Below, one piece after another: positions 34,687-46,429 of a DNA stretch of 64,000 bases. This stretch comes from Sthenelais limicola. Taxonomy: Eukaryota > Annelida > Polychaeta > Phyllodocida > Sigalionidae. The stretch spans positions 146,734,314 to 146,798,313 of the forward strand of contig OW804095.1 of NCBI GenBank assembly GCA_942159475.1, read 5' to 3'. A model generated the notes under the pieces. It ran no database searches. It saw nothing but the letters and a program-made list of their open reading frames with translations, and was not told the DNA's origin. The translations under genes were made by a program, and so were the position numbers. How positions within the stretch are numbered: the first letter of the stretch is position 1; every line of letters starts with the position of its first letter.

Positions 34687-35290
34687 TAGGCAAAGGGTTT
34701 CTACTGAACGGCATTTATATTGTAGGTAAAGCAAATCCCTTCCTCATAGAGTTAGTTCCTTGCAAGCTACTTATGAAGGAAAAGTAGCTAAGGATGGAAA
34801 ATATCAAATAAAAACTTCTTATGCAACGGGCCCATGGCACCTGTTGGAGTGGGCGGAGCAAGAGACCCCCAGCAGAGATATCAGACACCCTTACTCCACC
34901 ACTGGTGGTATACGCTCACTCCCGCCACCTTGTGTAGAAGGGGCTAACTACACGAACCACCTGTTGATTTGCTCTTATACCACCCAGGTGGCTAGGCTAT
35001 AGATCGCTATCCTCTGGTAGAGTCTTGGGGATGCTTTTTTATGATGTGTCATCTGCAGTATGTCATCCTGATGCATTCTTATTATTATTGTCCTTGTATA
35101 CTGTTCACTATAATAATTTGATAGCTTTCTCATATGTAAACTCAGGACACCTCACTTGATAACTAAATTGATGTTTCTCTGTCGTCATACATTGAACTGC
35201 GATACCCATTCGTCACATTCTCTGTGAATTATCTCATAATTCATCACATAACATTGTAATCACCATGTTTAGCTATAATTTATTTCTGTG
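34687..35290. other. No gene recognised
   Basis: An 80-codon plus-strand frame (34760-35002) shows no domain. It may belong to the 5' part of the LINE end that follows. Confidence 0.35.
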
Positions 35291-35449
35291 CATGTTATTA
35301 TTGTTGTAACAAGTTAAGACAATCAAGATTCTAGGCATTCGCCGGAATACCTGGCTAATCAGGAATTTATTTTTGTATTACCCAGACGTCGAATTACCTT
35401 TTGTGCAACGAGATCAGCTGAATAAAGAATACTTGAATTGAATTGAATG
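35291..35449 (+). mobile_element. LINE 3' end with (AATTG)n tail
   Basis: Ends AATAAAGAATACTTGAATTG plus repeats, matching the tails at 1105 (inverted) and 15796. The 5' limit is uncertain. Confidence 0.6.
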
Positions 35450-35788
35450 AAGTTAATTTGGAATGTATGGAGAAAGTCAGTGTAATCATTTACACATTTA
35501 ATTAGTTTTTATTACTGTATGTATTCTAATACAAAGAATGTGGAATTAAGGGAATCTCTCTATATTAGCATTGTTTAAAGAGGTTAATGTTAATGCAACA
35601 TTCAATTGTATGGACTGAAAATAGTAAGGAAAAGTTTGAATGTGATTCAAGAGTGGCAGAACATTTTTAATGAGTTAGATGTAGGAGTTTTATGTAAGAC
35701 GAAGTAGAAAGAACGTTTCTGCTTTTCGCAATAATTTTGTAGTACACACAAATAATCCAGATTTACCATAATTTTGTGCTAGAAATAT

Positions 35789-36023
35789 GGGTCAGATTTT
35801 CAGAAAATGTACAATTGGCCTTCACCAATCCTCTCAAATAACCCCCATTTAAGACAAAAATGAGCTTCAAAATGCAGTTTTACATAACAGAACTGATACT
35901 TTAAAACAATGAGACCCCAAATATATTCAGATATACCCGGTTTTCTTCATTTTTCAGCCCAATTTAGCAGAATTTACTAAATGTGTTGAGCTGCCAATTG
36001 TACTTTTTCTGAAAATCTGACCC
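35789..36023 (-). mobile_element. Family A element (A-II)
   Basis: Full length, ATAT on both sides. Confidence 0.93.
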
Positions 36024-36475
36024 ATATGTGCTTCAGTGTGACCAATATACAAGTCAAAAGAGAGAAAAGAGGTTCAGTAAAGACAATGTCTTATCAACTT
36101 AACAAATGTCTTGGATCGTACAGAATGCTTCATTATTGATTTTTGTCTTTCTCTATAACTGCTATAAGTTCTTTTTCATTATTTGATTTTTGATGTGAAA
36201 ACGTTTTAATTTTTTAATTTCTTGGGTACATCTCCTTGATTCCTCGATTTTTTCGTCATCTACGTCATTTTGACATCAAAATGTGTTTCGTACACAACAG
36301 TTTGAGAGTAAAATCCATACTTTATACTAAACTGGTACCTTTATATATATTGCCTTCTTGCTGAAGCTGAGGTATTTTAATGAGTTATGGTTTTTGGGAC
36401 ACATTAACGTTTCCTATTAAGTTTCCCTTTGGTATTGAAAATCAAATGTGTAATGCCTTCGAGCCGTCAACATTA
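36024..36475. other. No feature recognised
   Basis: AT-rich spacer between two family A elements. Confidence 0.4.
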
Positions 36476-36699
36476 GGGTCAAATTTTCAGAAAATGTACA
36501 ATTGGCAGCTGTACACATTTAGTACATTCTGCTAAATTAGGCTGCCATTTGGCTAATACTAGGTACATTCCAGTATATTTGACATTGCATTTATTCTAGC
36601 AATCTGTTTGGTTAGGTTGAACTGTATTTTGAACTTTATTTTCGTCTGAAATGTGGGTTATTTGAGAGAATTGGTGAAGGTGAATTGTACATCTGACCC
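36476..36699 (+). mobile_element. Family A element (A-I), right end shortened
   Basis: The right end reads GTACATCTGACCC, lacking about 11 bp of the inverted end. The body is intact. Confidence 0.9.
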
Positions 36700-37079
36700 C
36701 TTAGTACGTTTCTATATATATATGCTACTCACACCACTTGGAGACACGCAAGATCCGCGCAAGATCTGCGCAAGAACCGCACAACTTTGCGAGGGTGGGC
36801 TGGGATTGGGACGTTTCTATATGTTACTCATACCACTTGGAGACACTTATCACCAGTATTATTTATTACCAGTTGCTCATACTAGGCCAGATCATGACCT
36901 CCTGACATGCCCCAATTGCGCTGGCCTGGTTCAGATATTGTGTCACCCTTACCAAGTTAAAAAAGTATATTATTAGGCTAGCAGTGTTATGTCTTGTAGT
37001 GTCTACTAGTAAACAGCAGTGTCTACACTATTCCTGCATTGTTAACAGTGTAAAGCAGTATAAAGGACTTGTGGTCTAT

Positions 37080-37314
37080 GGGTCAGATTTTCAGAAAATG
37101 TACAATTGGGAGCTGTACAGATTTAGTAAATTCTGCTAAATTAGGCCAAAATTTGCTAAATACTAGGAAAATTTGAGTATATTCGGCATTGCGTTGATGC
37201 TAGCAATCTGTTTGGTTAGGTTGAACTGTATTTCGAAGCCCATTTTTGGCTTAAATGTGGGTTATTTGAGACGATTGGTGAAGGTCAATTGTACATTTTC
37301 TGAAAATCCGACCC
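37080..37314 (+). mobile_element. Family A element (A-I)
   Basis: Full length, right end AAAATCCGACCC. The flanks CTAT and ACGT differ. Confidence 0.92.
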
Positions 37315-37356
37315 ACGTGCCCCTACATTGTCTTGCCTCGTATCTTACTCCTATAT

Positions 37357-37591
37357 GGTTCAGATTTTCAGAAAATGTACAATTAGCAGCTCTACACATT
37401 TAGGAAATTCTCCTAAATTAGACTGAAAAATGATGGATACCTGGTATATCTGAGTATATTTGGCATCGCATTGATTCAAAGTATCAGTTCTGTTATGTTA
37501 AACTGCATTTTGAAGCTCATTTTTGTCTTAAATGTGGGTTATTTGAGAGGATTGGTGAAGACAAATTGTACATTTTCTGGAAATCTGACCC
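37357..37591 (+). mobile_element. Family A element (A-II)
   Basis: Full length, ATAT on both sides. It lies 42 bp from the preceding A-I copy in the same orientation. Confidence 0.93.
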
Positions 37592-38218
37592 ATATAAAAG
37601 CTACATTGAGTACTGTGGAGTGCATTCCTTTCTCATTCACTATCCAGCTGTGTTTGTGTTATTTTCTGGAGTCCTATGAGCTCCCTTCTTTTCTATCTCT
37701 GTTTCCTGGGTATGATCATAAACTTCCTCCTTCTCAGCTCTCCCACCCCCCTACTCTCATGAAATAAGTCTCATCATTATACTTTGTTATATTTGAATCT
37801 CACTTTATCTCATTATTGAAACGGAGAGATATATGCATCATAGATATCTATTATTTTTATGATGGATTCAAAACATGTTTTTAACCTTGAATCGTAATTA
37901 TGAAATGGAATCTACACGTGTGAGTACACATGCGTGTGGTGTAGGTTTCTTAAAGTTATATGCGGGTGTCAACACCCACGCCACCTAGCGGCTCCTATTT
38001 TTCTTTGAAATATTTCGTTATCATCATAAGTTGAGATGTATTTGTGCACCATTTTCAATATCTACAGGGTTTATTTTTATTACAACAATTTTCGGTCATG
38101 TTTTTTAGGATTCATAGGTTTTTTCCTGAATAAAATCTAAATCAAATCTTATCATATCCGTAAGAAGTATTGGGGAATAGCTGATCTACCAGCGAACACC
38201 CTCAGTGAACAAAGTGTC
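37592..38218. other. No feature recognised
   Basis: Pyrimidine-rich part at 37.68-37.76 kb. Otherwise AT-rich sequence without repeat copies. Confidence 0.4.
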
Positions 38219-38435
38219 AATAGGGGACTTGCATAGCCGCCATTTTGCAGCTTGATTTCCCATCGTGCATTTGATTTTCATAGATAATTTATACAAGCTA
38301 TGATATTGGTGGAAACATTCTTGCAACGTTCGATAGAAATGTTGAAACTTCATATTTTTATGTCAGATTTCAACAGAATCCATCCCAGGATGCACTGTAA
38401 CAGACATGTGCAGTGGCACATGCAAATCCCCTATT
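38219..38435 (+). mobile_element. Family C element, internally deleted
   Basis: Both ends are present (AATAGGGGACTTGCATAG, GCAAATCCCCTATT) but about 130 bp is missing after GCCGCCATTTTGCAGC. Confidence 0.9.
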
Positions 38436-38631
38436 CTTTATGTTGGGAGTTAGATGTACATCTACATGGCTCAATGATGGCTGTAATTCCCTCAGCATAC
38501 AAACATACCATACATTAACTTTTAGCTTATGCAACAAGCCCCAAGCCCCAGATATGGAATGCAGTAAGTAGACGTTCTGAATTAGCATCAGACACACAAG
38601 GAGTGAAAATGTGTGTATCATCGCGAGTGGC

Positions 38632-38979
38632 AATAGGGGAGTTGCATAGCCGCCATTTTGAATCTTGATTCGCATGGAATTATGGGACTAATGGTACAGT
38701 CTAAAATCTAAAGAAAACATGCCATGTTCAGCATGGAATATTACTGGTCCTCTAACGTCAATATCCATGTATTTTACATGTTTCCATAACAGAAGACTTC
38801 TTCTTTCCCATCATGCATTTGGTTTCCATTGATCATTTATAAAGCTATGATATTGGTGAAAACATTTTTGCAATTTTTTATAAAAATTTTGCCATGTATT
38901 TGTATGTCAGACTTGAACTCAAACCGTCCCAGCATGCACTATGACAGACATGCGCAGTTAGACATGCAACTCCCCTATT
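38632..38979 (+). mobile_element. Family C element
   Basis: Complete, with GCCGCCATTTTGAATC. It is 196 bp downstream of a deleted copy in the same orientation. Confidence 0.92.
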
Positions 38980-40002
38980 CCAAGTGTGTCTGATATGCTA
39001 TGATATGCCACGAGTGTGTATTCCACTTTACTTTCAATTCACAACTATCATGTTTTAAAGGTGAAGTTACCATGTGTAATTGTCCCCCCCCCGACATTGT
39101 TCACACAAAACTACACAATTAACCAACTCCTTCTCATCTCCGCCAAGCCCATCACCCTGCAGAATTCACATGTGGTTTTCCAAAACAAAATGCAATATCT
39201 GGATCAGTTTTTTTTTTTTTTAAATAAATTTTATTGCGAAAACATTAACAGGCAAGCCTGCTAATCTCATGTTACACATTTCAAAACAGATTTTGTTTAT
39301 TAGACTTTGATAAGTTCGTTCGAATTAATCAATTTAAATAGTTAATGATAGACAGAGTAAGGTTATTCCATTCATTGCATAGAAATTGTCAACAGCAATA
39401 ATACAACCTCATATACATATATAGACACAAGCAAGTCAATCTAGCTTCTAGTATTTTTTTTGGGTTTTTGGTTTTTTTACGAATATTAGTACTGGAACAG
39501 TTAGTTGCAGATTTATTAGCATGCAAAATCGTGATATAATATAGGCAGCTGTATAGAAGGATTGTTCACATGACAGGGGGAATGAGTGGGGGAGATTGAG
39601 TCTGGGAGTACTGGGAGATTTAGTGCACCTCCAGTGATGAGGTTGTGGTGGGTAATTGTCTGCCCTTACTGCCTTGAGCTACTCAGTAGGAGCAGCTCTA
39701 TCTAACCCTCAGAGATTATTGCCAGGTGAGCCTGTCTGATTTGATTTGAGAAGTGTCAACGACCGCTTCCAAGTTAAAGCTGCATTCCCAGCATTCTCAA
39801 CATTTGCTTATATTTGTTATGTGCTTTTCCTAAGTATCAGTTATCAGTTAGAATGTGCCACAGAAGAGCAGTATTTGAAGAATTCCTTTATCAAAACTTG
39901 CTCAAAACTTCTCCTCTCCTTCTCCTCTCCTACCCTCACTACAAGGTATCTACCCCCCTCCATCCAACTGGTCCAAACTCCTCTCAGTAGTCAAAGGCTA
40001 TA
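38980..40002. other. Minus-strand poly-A retroposon end at 39208; otherwise featureless
   Basis: Fourteen T (39208-39221) then AAATAAATTTTATTGCG is a poly-A tail and signal on the minus strand. The following GCGAAAACATTAACAGGC resembles sequence at 62420. TTAAAGCTGCATTC at 39774 is a family D end. Confidence 0.5.
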
Positions 40003-40286
40003 GTATACTAACGCAGGAGTGAGTTGAAGACCAGCTATACTCCAGCAATTAATGGTAGTATTATTACCCCAGGAGACGTGCTATAGGAGCTGAACTGAAC
40101 AGATTGGTAAAGCATCATACAACAATATATGGTGGTATACTACCCCAGGAGTAAGTGGAAGACCAGCTATAGCAGCTGAACTGAACAGCCTTGTAAAACA
40201 TCATATATGGCAATATTATATATGGTATTATTATATGCGCATGCTATATGAGAGGTGCTATAAGTGGGGTGCTATAAAAATATTCA

Positions 40287-40304
40287 CATAGGACGCGTCC
40301 TATG
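40287..40304. repeat. 18-bp perfect palindrome
   Basis: CATAGGACGCGTCCTATG equals its own complement. It lies inside the sequence that separates the tandem array. Confidence 0.9.
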
Positions 40305-40339
40305 AAAATGTAGTTGTCTAAAAATAGCTCTGTTGATAT

Positions 40340-40369
40340 GCTTCGCAGAGCTTTGGCTCTCCGCGAAGC
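40340..40369. repeat. Stable hairpin
   Basis: GCTTCGC-AGAGC pairs with GCTCT-(CC)-GCGAAGC around a TTTG loop: 12 base pairs with one 2-nt bulge. Confidence 0.8.
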
Positions 40370-40925
40370 GTGTAAACAAATCCCCGCGATCGGTAATCCA
40401 CCCGTGATTCTGGTACTATGATTATAGAAATACAGATTAAATTCTCTATCAAATGATATAAGTTTTTTAATGTAGCTCAAGAAATGGCCACAATATGAAC
40501 GTTTTAATTCAACCATATAAGTAGATCTAAATACTGCATGATCACACAGTGGGCACCGTCAGTGGAGCTGTCAGTGGGGCTGTCAGCGGGGCAGCGGGGC
40601 AGTGGGGCAGTGGGGCAGCAGGGTTCTCTGTGCTTCTTTAATATTTTTCCAGTGATATCTGATGAGACAATGAGATGAGATAATATCTGATGAGACGATC
40701 AAATTTTATGCACATATAATAAATATAGAATGGAACTAACCGGCAATAATCAAAAATGTATCTCGTCCCATTCTCTCTATGTATACTACCCCAGGTTGGT
40801 GGAAGACCAGCTATAGGGGCAAGCTAAACAGCATTGTAAAGCAGCATAAAGCAATGAATTGTAGTATACTACCCCAGGAGACCCCCTATAAGAGCTGAAC
40901 CAAACAGCCTGCAAAACAGTTTGTG

Positions 40926-41500
40926 CTTGGTACATAAAGGTTGAACAATTCAGCCCAAAACGTTGGCCGGCACAAGCCCTTTAGGTTAATAAATTAATGT
41001 TCCTGTACTTTATGCTCATCTTGTTGGGCAGAGTCATATAGTATCCTAAAGTAACCATTAGAGCCGGTACAGTTATTTAGACTGAACTATAATGAAGACA
41101 AAGGGAGGCTTGTGCAATTAAAGTTAACCATGCCTAACAATCATATATCAGTGTAAGCAGACCCCTGAGTGCTTGTGGACTCTTTGTTAAGGGTTGGTAT
41201 TTATGTCCTGTTTTGCTTTATTTCTACCTGTGAAGCTGGCACAGCCTATTAGCATATGTCTAGTGTGTTTTAGTTTGGATTTCAAGGTCAATTGACAGGA
41301 TTTATGAACTCGGAGGAGACAGGATTACTTGCTGATCGGTAAATCTAATTATTTTCATGTGTAAAGGTGAGGCAACACGAGTGGCAATAGGCCTCGCAAT
41401 ATAACCTTTGCAATCAGCCTTCAAGATAGGCTTGGGTTTTCATTCATTTAAGGTTATTATGAAGGACTATCATGACGCCTTTCGCAAAAGACCTTGATGA
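40926..41500. other. No feature recognised
   Basis: No repeat or frame of note. Confidence 0.4.
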
Positions 41501-42304
41501 TTAATCATGGTGTTGTCTGCGATACTGTCCTAATTGCCAACAAATGTCTAATAATTCTGCAACAGACCACGACATATTTCTAATCGCGAGCACATCCCAA
41601 ATTCTATTGCCGAGGTTATCACAAAGGGGCCCGAATATCTGTCATACATTGCCCTACAAGATATGGAGAGTAAATCTTAGAAGCTTGACAAAAGGTCCAA
41701 ACCTAATAATACCAACCCCCCAAATCGGAAAAATTCATTTGTATACCAGGCACCAACCTTATGGAATAACCTTGACAGAAGCACCAGGTCCATTCAAGAC
41801 CTGGCAACCTTCCAGAGATACATAAAAACCCTGTACAACCCCACTTGACTATATAATTTCTGCTGATTTCATGTAAGAATAAGTGAGACACTGTAACTAC
41901 TATTTAACACTAATCTATCTAGCATGTAATGCTAAAGTCCCACCGGATTGATATCCATGTTTATTGTATTGTATTTCTACTCTACTTTGTTTGTATGTAC
42001 CCATGTATGTTAGTATATTCTTGCCTACATACCTATGTTTATAGATAGGTAGGTACTGACAGTACCAATGAGATACCGGCGATCTCAGCACATTGTATCA
42101 TATTATGTCATATTATATCATATTATATTACATTGTCAACTAGTATAGATCATTTTCCAAATTCAGGGCTATTTGGAAGACCTATATACTTTACAGATAA
42201 TACTCCTTTTTCCATATTTTATTTCATTTCAATTTCTAGTCTGTACTATGTATTACACTTTGTAAACGTTTATGGAAATAAAAATCTATTATTATTATTA
42301 TTAT
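41500..42304 (+). mobile_element. 5'-truncated LINE 3' end with (ATT)n tail
   Basis: It contains the last codons of an ORF2-like frame (41762-41848), an AT-rich 3' untranslated part, then GGAAATAAAAATCTATT and an ATT microsatellite tail. The upstream limit is approximate. Confidence 0.65.
41701..41848 (+). pseudogene. LINE ORF2 C-terminal fossil
   Basis: From 41762 the frame reads WNNLDRSTRSIQDLATFQRY, then IKTLYNPT and a stop (TGA 41846-41848). A WNNLP..R...SL..FK..LK pattern closes the reverse-transcriptase ORF of Jockey/CR1/L2-type LINEs. Upstream residues of the same domain lie in a different frame (LIIPTPQIGKIH), which implies a one-base frameshift near 41738. A stop lies upstream in the W frame. 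The clade cannot be fixed from so short a piece. Confidence 0.6.
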
Positions 42305-43151
42305 ACAATGATGTCATTTCTATTGCAAGGCCTACTGTAAGGGTTATTGCAGACAGGGTGGCCCTGCCTTAAATCGGTTGAGAAAAACAAGATCATGCAT
42401 GATTGTAGTAATATTGATTTTTCAAATCTCTCGAAATGTTATTTCCTTAAGCTGAAATAGAGGAGGTTTTACTAGGGGTTGTGTAAAAGTAGAGTGTAAC
42501 TCATGTGACGTCATGAATACTGGATCAACAGGTCTACCCAATATCTCTATTATAGTGATGAAGCTTGAAGACACGTAAGTCCTCACCCTAGCTCTACTAT
42601 ACCAGAAGTGATTTAAATCATATTAGGCTTCTCGCCTTGTAAGTCTATCGGCTGGATAGCTTCTCCAACAGTTATAGGTCTTCACAGCACGACATATATA
42701 AACGTTCATTTTCCATATAAAAAGCTTATGACCTACATGGACTTAAAAATGTTATTCTTTATGTAATGATTTCATGTAAATTTTTAACTGTCAGTTAAGG
42801 TACCTTCGGTCTCTCATTCATCATGGTAAAGATGCTGAGGTATATGTACGTGAACTTCAAGATTTTCTCAAGTCGGCAGAAAATAATCTGGGCTATATAT
42901 GGAGAGAGTTGGTTAGTTTGAAGGCTGGAGTTGAAGATCTGCATGCCAGGGAATATAAATATATAGATATATATCCGTGTCCCTGTTCCTGTGTCTCTTT
43001 CTGTTTCGTACTGTCCACTTTCCTTCCTAGTAAATCCTACTTACCTACACAAAGATGTACCTGCTGATAAAGAGACTCACCTGTAATTAAATAAACCAAA
43101 CATTACACACCATATCAACAGATTAACAGTAAACCAACACGTTAACAAAAT
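42305..43151. other. No feature recognised
   Basis: A single TGACGTCA (42506-42513) is expected about once by chance in a window of this size. Confidence 0.4.
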
Positions 43152-43955
43152 GTGATGTGTTACAGGAAAATGAGTCACAAGTCACATAAATCTGATTTTG
43201 GGATATTATCATGTATGAACATATGAGATCTAAGGGCATTCCAATGATAGTAATATGTGTATAAGGACATCCAATAAGTACTTCCTCATGGGTCATGCAA
43301 GAAAAGAAATGTTAGCGACATTTGTTGATCATCAGCCCCTATAGTAAAGTAATAAAATGTGATCCGTTTTAGGAAATTAAGTCATAAGTCGCAAAAAATG
43401 GATTTTAAGATATCACCATATTTGAAAAGAGGAGATCAAGCCGATTCTAATGATAGTAAACACTATGACACCTAATATGTATTTCTATATTTTTAGTTTG
43501 ATATTTTTATTTCTGAAAAAAAGTTTTCAATATTTTTGGGAGAACAATTACTGGTAAAGTAGGTTAATGTACTCCATAGGATGATCTTAGAAATGTGTGA
43601 GTTTATTTAATACACTATCCTGAAATTTAGTCCATGTATTCATAAGACCTATTTGACTAGATACTCCAAAAATAAAAACATTCCAAAAAGGAGATCCTGT
43701 GAATAAATGACTTTTAAAAATATGAATTTTGCGACTTATGACTCATTTTCCTGAAACACATACTCCTAAGGATAACCACAGATATGCATACATATATTCA
43801 GTACTCTGTCTTGGAATTTGATACATCTATTCCTGCTATTAGCACCTTTAAGCACTCAAAAAATGAAAACATCTTCAGCAGGCGTTCTTGAGATTAAATC
43901 ACTTTGAAAAATATTAATTTTTCGACTTGTGACTCATTATCCTGAAACACATCAC
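43152..43955 (-). mobile_element. Family B element interrupted by another family B element
   Basis: The outer copy has ends GTGATGTGTTACAGG and CCTGAAACACATCAC and AAAT on both sides (43148-43151, 43956-43959). Its body is split at GTAAAGTAATAAAAT and resumes at CTCCTAAGGATAACC. Without the insert it is about 400 bp. Confidence 0.92.
43359..43763 (-). mobile_element. Family B element nested in family B
   Basis: Left end GTGATCCGTTTTAGG, right end CCTGAAACACATAC. Same orientation as its host. The target duplication is not clear because the last bases are changed. Confidence 0.9.
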
Positions 43956-44319
43956 AAATAGACAAACTCATTACTGTTGTATCACTCTTTAAAGCTACAT
44001 TTCCAGTTAGCAACACCCCAGATTCCCATCTATAAATGTAATTCTTCTTAATCATTTCTTCCGATTAGGTGGCTCAGACCCAAGATATCAAAAGATGCTT
44101 ACTGCAGAATATCATTGAATAATTGAATGAAGCTGACATAATGACATCAGATAACATAATCCTGTCAATCATGTTCTTTTTTAATTGTGAATTCACACAT
44201 GTGTTCATCTGAATTCTTTGCCAGTAGGGAATACTTACAGTTGAAATTACATTACTTCTCCAGCGCCTGGACAGTAATCTGCCTACACCTATTATACGCT
44301 CACAGGAACATATATATAT

Positions 44320-44554
44320 GGGTCAGATTTTCAGAAAATGTACAATTGGCAGCTATACACTTTTGGTCAATTCTGTTAAATTAGGCTGAAATTTGGTCAA
44401 TACTAGGTAAATTCGAGTATATTCGGCATTGCATTAATTCTAGCAATCTGGTTAGTTAGGTTAAACTGCATTTTGAAAGTCATTTTTGTTTTAAATTTGG
44501 GTTATTTGATAGGATTGGCGAAGTTGAATTGTACATTTTCTGAAAATCTGACCC
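44320..44554 (+). mobile_element. Family A element (A-I)
   Basis: Full length, ATAT on both sides, within a TA-rich target. Confidence 0.94.
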
Positions 44555-45060
44555 ATATACAGAAGGGCTTCGGGCTGTTCAGCTTATTGCGACTAATCCT
44601 TCTAGTTACATCTCCTGCTCTAGCTCTAGCTCTAGTGATGGGGAGAAAGGCAATGTATCGCTGTTTCAAGTCAAAAAAAATCCTAAATGACAATCTATGG
44701 TGAAACTGGGATTCCACTGGGCCACTCTTCATGTATGCTAATTGTTTGCTTTGTTATTTGGCTGGGGCACATACGAAATGGACACGAGTGACTCAAGGGT
44801 GTATTGCTCAATGTACTTTCTATCAAAAGAATAAAAGACTCCCACTCAGGATGCTTCTGGGAGCTCATTTGTTGTTTAGCTCTTAACATGTACATTTGCC
44901 GATTGGCTGTTAGTGCTGACGATGTCTGATGTATATTCTATATTTGATACTACTCTTGATACAAGAGGCATTGTCACTGTCTATTACTATCTCTTCTGAT
45001 TACTTCTTACTTCATTGCCTCACCATTACAACCAACTCAGTCCTCCAGAGTTCAGTTAGA
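44555..45060. other. No feature recognised
   Basis: A short (AGCTCT)n run near 44612-44635 is the only structure. Confidence 0.4.
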
Positions 45061-45074
45061 CCCAGATTCACTCT

Positions 45075-45424
45075 CTCTAACATCCCCCTTACATCCCCCT
45101 TACATCCCCCTTACATCTCCCTTACCCCTTGCATCCCCCTAACATTCCCTAACATCCCCATTAGATCCCTCTTACATCCCCCGTACATCCCCCTTACATC
45201 CCACTTACATCCCCCGTATATCCCCTGTACATCCTCCTTACATGCCCCTTACATCTCCCATACATCGCCCTTACATCAGCCTTACATCACCCGTATACCG
45301 CCCGTGCCTCCTCTTTACATCCCCACACATACATTCCCTTTACATCCTCCTTACCCCATACATTGCCTTTACATCCCCCCTTACATTCCCTTACATCCCC
45401 CTTACATCCACTTTACATCCCCCA
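45075..45424. repeat. 11-bp C-rich minisatellite (TTACATCCCCC)n
   Basis: About 30 units with small length changes. The minus strand has regularly spaced runs of four to five G separated by about six bases. The 168-codon plus-strand frame here is the translated repeat. Confidence 0.93.
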
Positions 45425-45508
45425 CACGATTATAAACCTTTTGGCATAACAAAGATTTATAATTACCTTTGTGTATATATACACATAACCCCACTTTTAA
45501 TTGATACA

Positions 45509-45680
45509 TTTTTTTTAAAGAAACTTTATTGAACTGGTTTCCATGCGATACATAGATAATCAGTCTCAAGGGAAAACTTTTTACATAATCGTTGAATATT
45601 TTTAGTTCTTTCTTGCTTCATACCTTAAAATTTTAACATTTAATAATTATCATACTTTCAGACATGTATCAAGCAATATA
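45509..45680 (-). mobile_element. Minus-strand poly-A retroposon end
   Basis: Poly-T then AAAGAAACTTTATTGAAC reads on the minus strand as an AATAAA-type signal and poly-A tail. The inner limit is not determined. Confidence 0.5.
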
Positions 45681-45844
45681 GCCGGCCTACACAAAATCAT
45701 CAAAATGATTAAAATCATATTTTAACACTTTTAGCGCCAAGACCACTCAGTGAGCACCTCTAAACCACCTCAGAGCCTTCACCAGCCCACTCTCTGCATG
45801 CCCCACTCACCCAACATTACCCCGCCCTAAGGAAACCACTACAT

Positions 45845-46079
45845 GGGTCAGATTTTTAAAAAATGTACAATTGGCAGCTCTACACATTTAGGAAATTCTC
45901 CTAAATTAGCCTGAAAAATGAAGAATATCGGGTCTATCTGAGTATATTTGGTATCGCATTGATTTAAAGTATCAGTTCTGTTATGTTAAACTGCATTTTG
46001 AAGCTCATTTTTGTCTTAAATGTGGGTTATTTGAGAGGATTGGTGAAAGTGAATTGTACATTTTCTGAAAATCTGACCC
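45845..46079 (+). mobile_element. Family A element (A-II)
   Basis: Full length, ACAT on both sides (45841-45844, 46080-46083). Confidence 0.95.
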
Positions 46080-46429
46080 ACATGTCCCACACAGAGTAGA
46101 GTATATTACAAGTGACAGGAGGCATAGTGTAAGCGACAGGAGGAGCGACTCATCCCGTATATGAACTGCTCCCAGCTAATTACTACCTCACCTTAATGCA
46201 ATAATATCCCACCAGGTGTCACTCAGCACCTATAGGTCTCAGTAATGGAGAGGGAACCTTTAAAGCTGCATTCTCAGCTATTAGCAAAACTAAATTTGCA
46301 CAAATTATAACTCATAAGACTGAATTTATTAATATGAATTCATTAATATTAATTTAATTATATGCTGCTATTAATATTTATACGTTTAAATATACATTTC
46401 GAAGCCGAATTTGCCTAGCAAAAACGGCT
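46080..46429. other. Family D end relic at 46259; otherwise featureless
   Basis: TTTAAAGCTGCATTCTCAGC is a family D left end without a recognisable body. Confidence 0.5.

Larger units (their letters stand above)
40003..40925. repeat. Interrupted tandem array of a ~75-95-bp unit
   Basis: The unit contains ACCCCAGGAG, GGAAGACCAGCTATA and GCTGAACTGAACAGCC. About three copies lie at 40003-40215 and two at 40785-40925. About 570 bp of other sequence lies between them. Confidence 0.8.

Noticed and set aside
42506..42513. Perfect CRE (TGACGTCA)
   Set aside because: One 8-bp match is expected by chance in a window of this size and nothing else promoter-like is nearby.
45003..45435. 168-codon plus-strand frame
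   Set aside because: It is the translation of the TTACATCCCCC minisatellite; proline, isoleucine and serine alternate with the 11-bp period in shifting frames.
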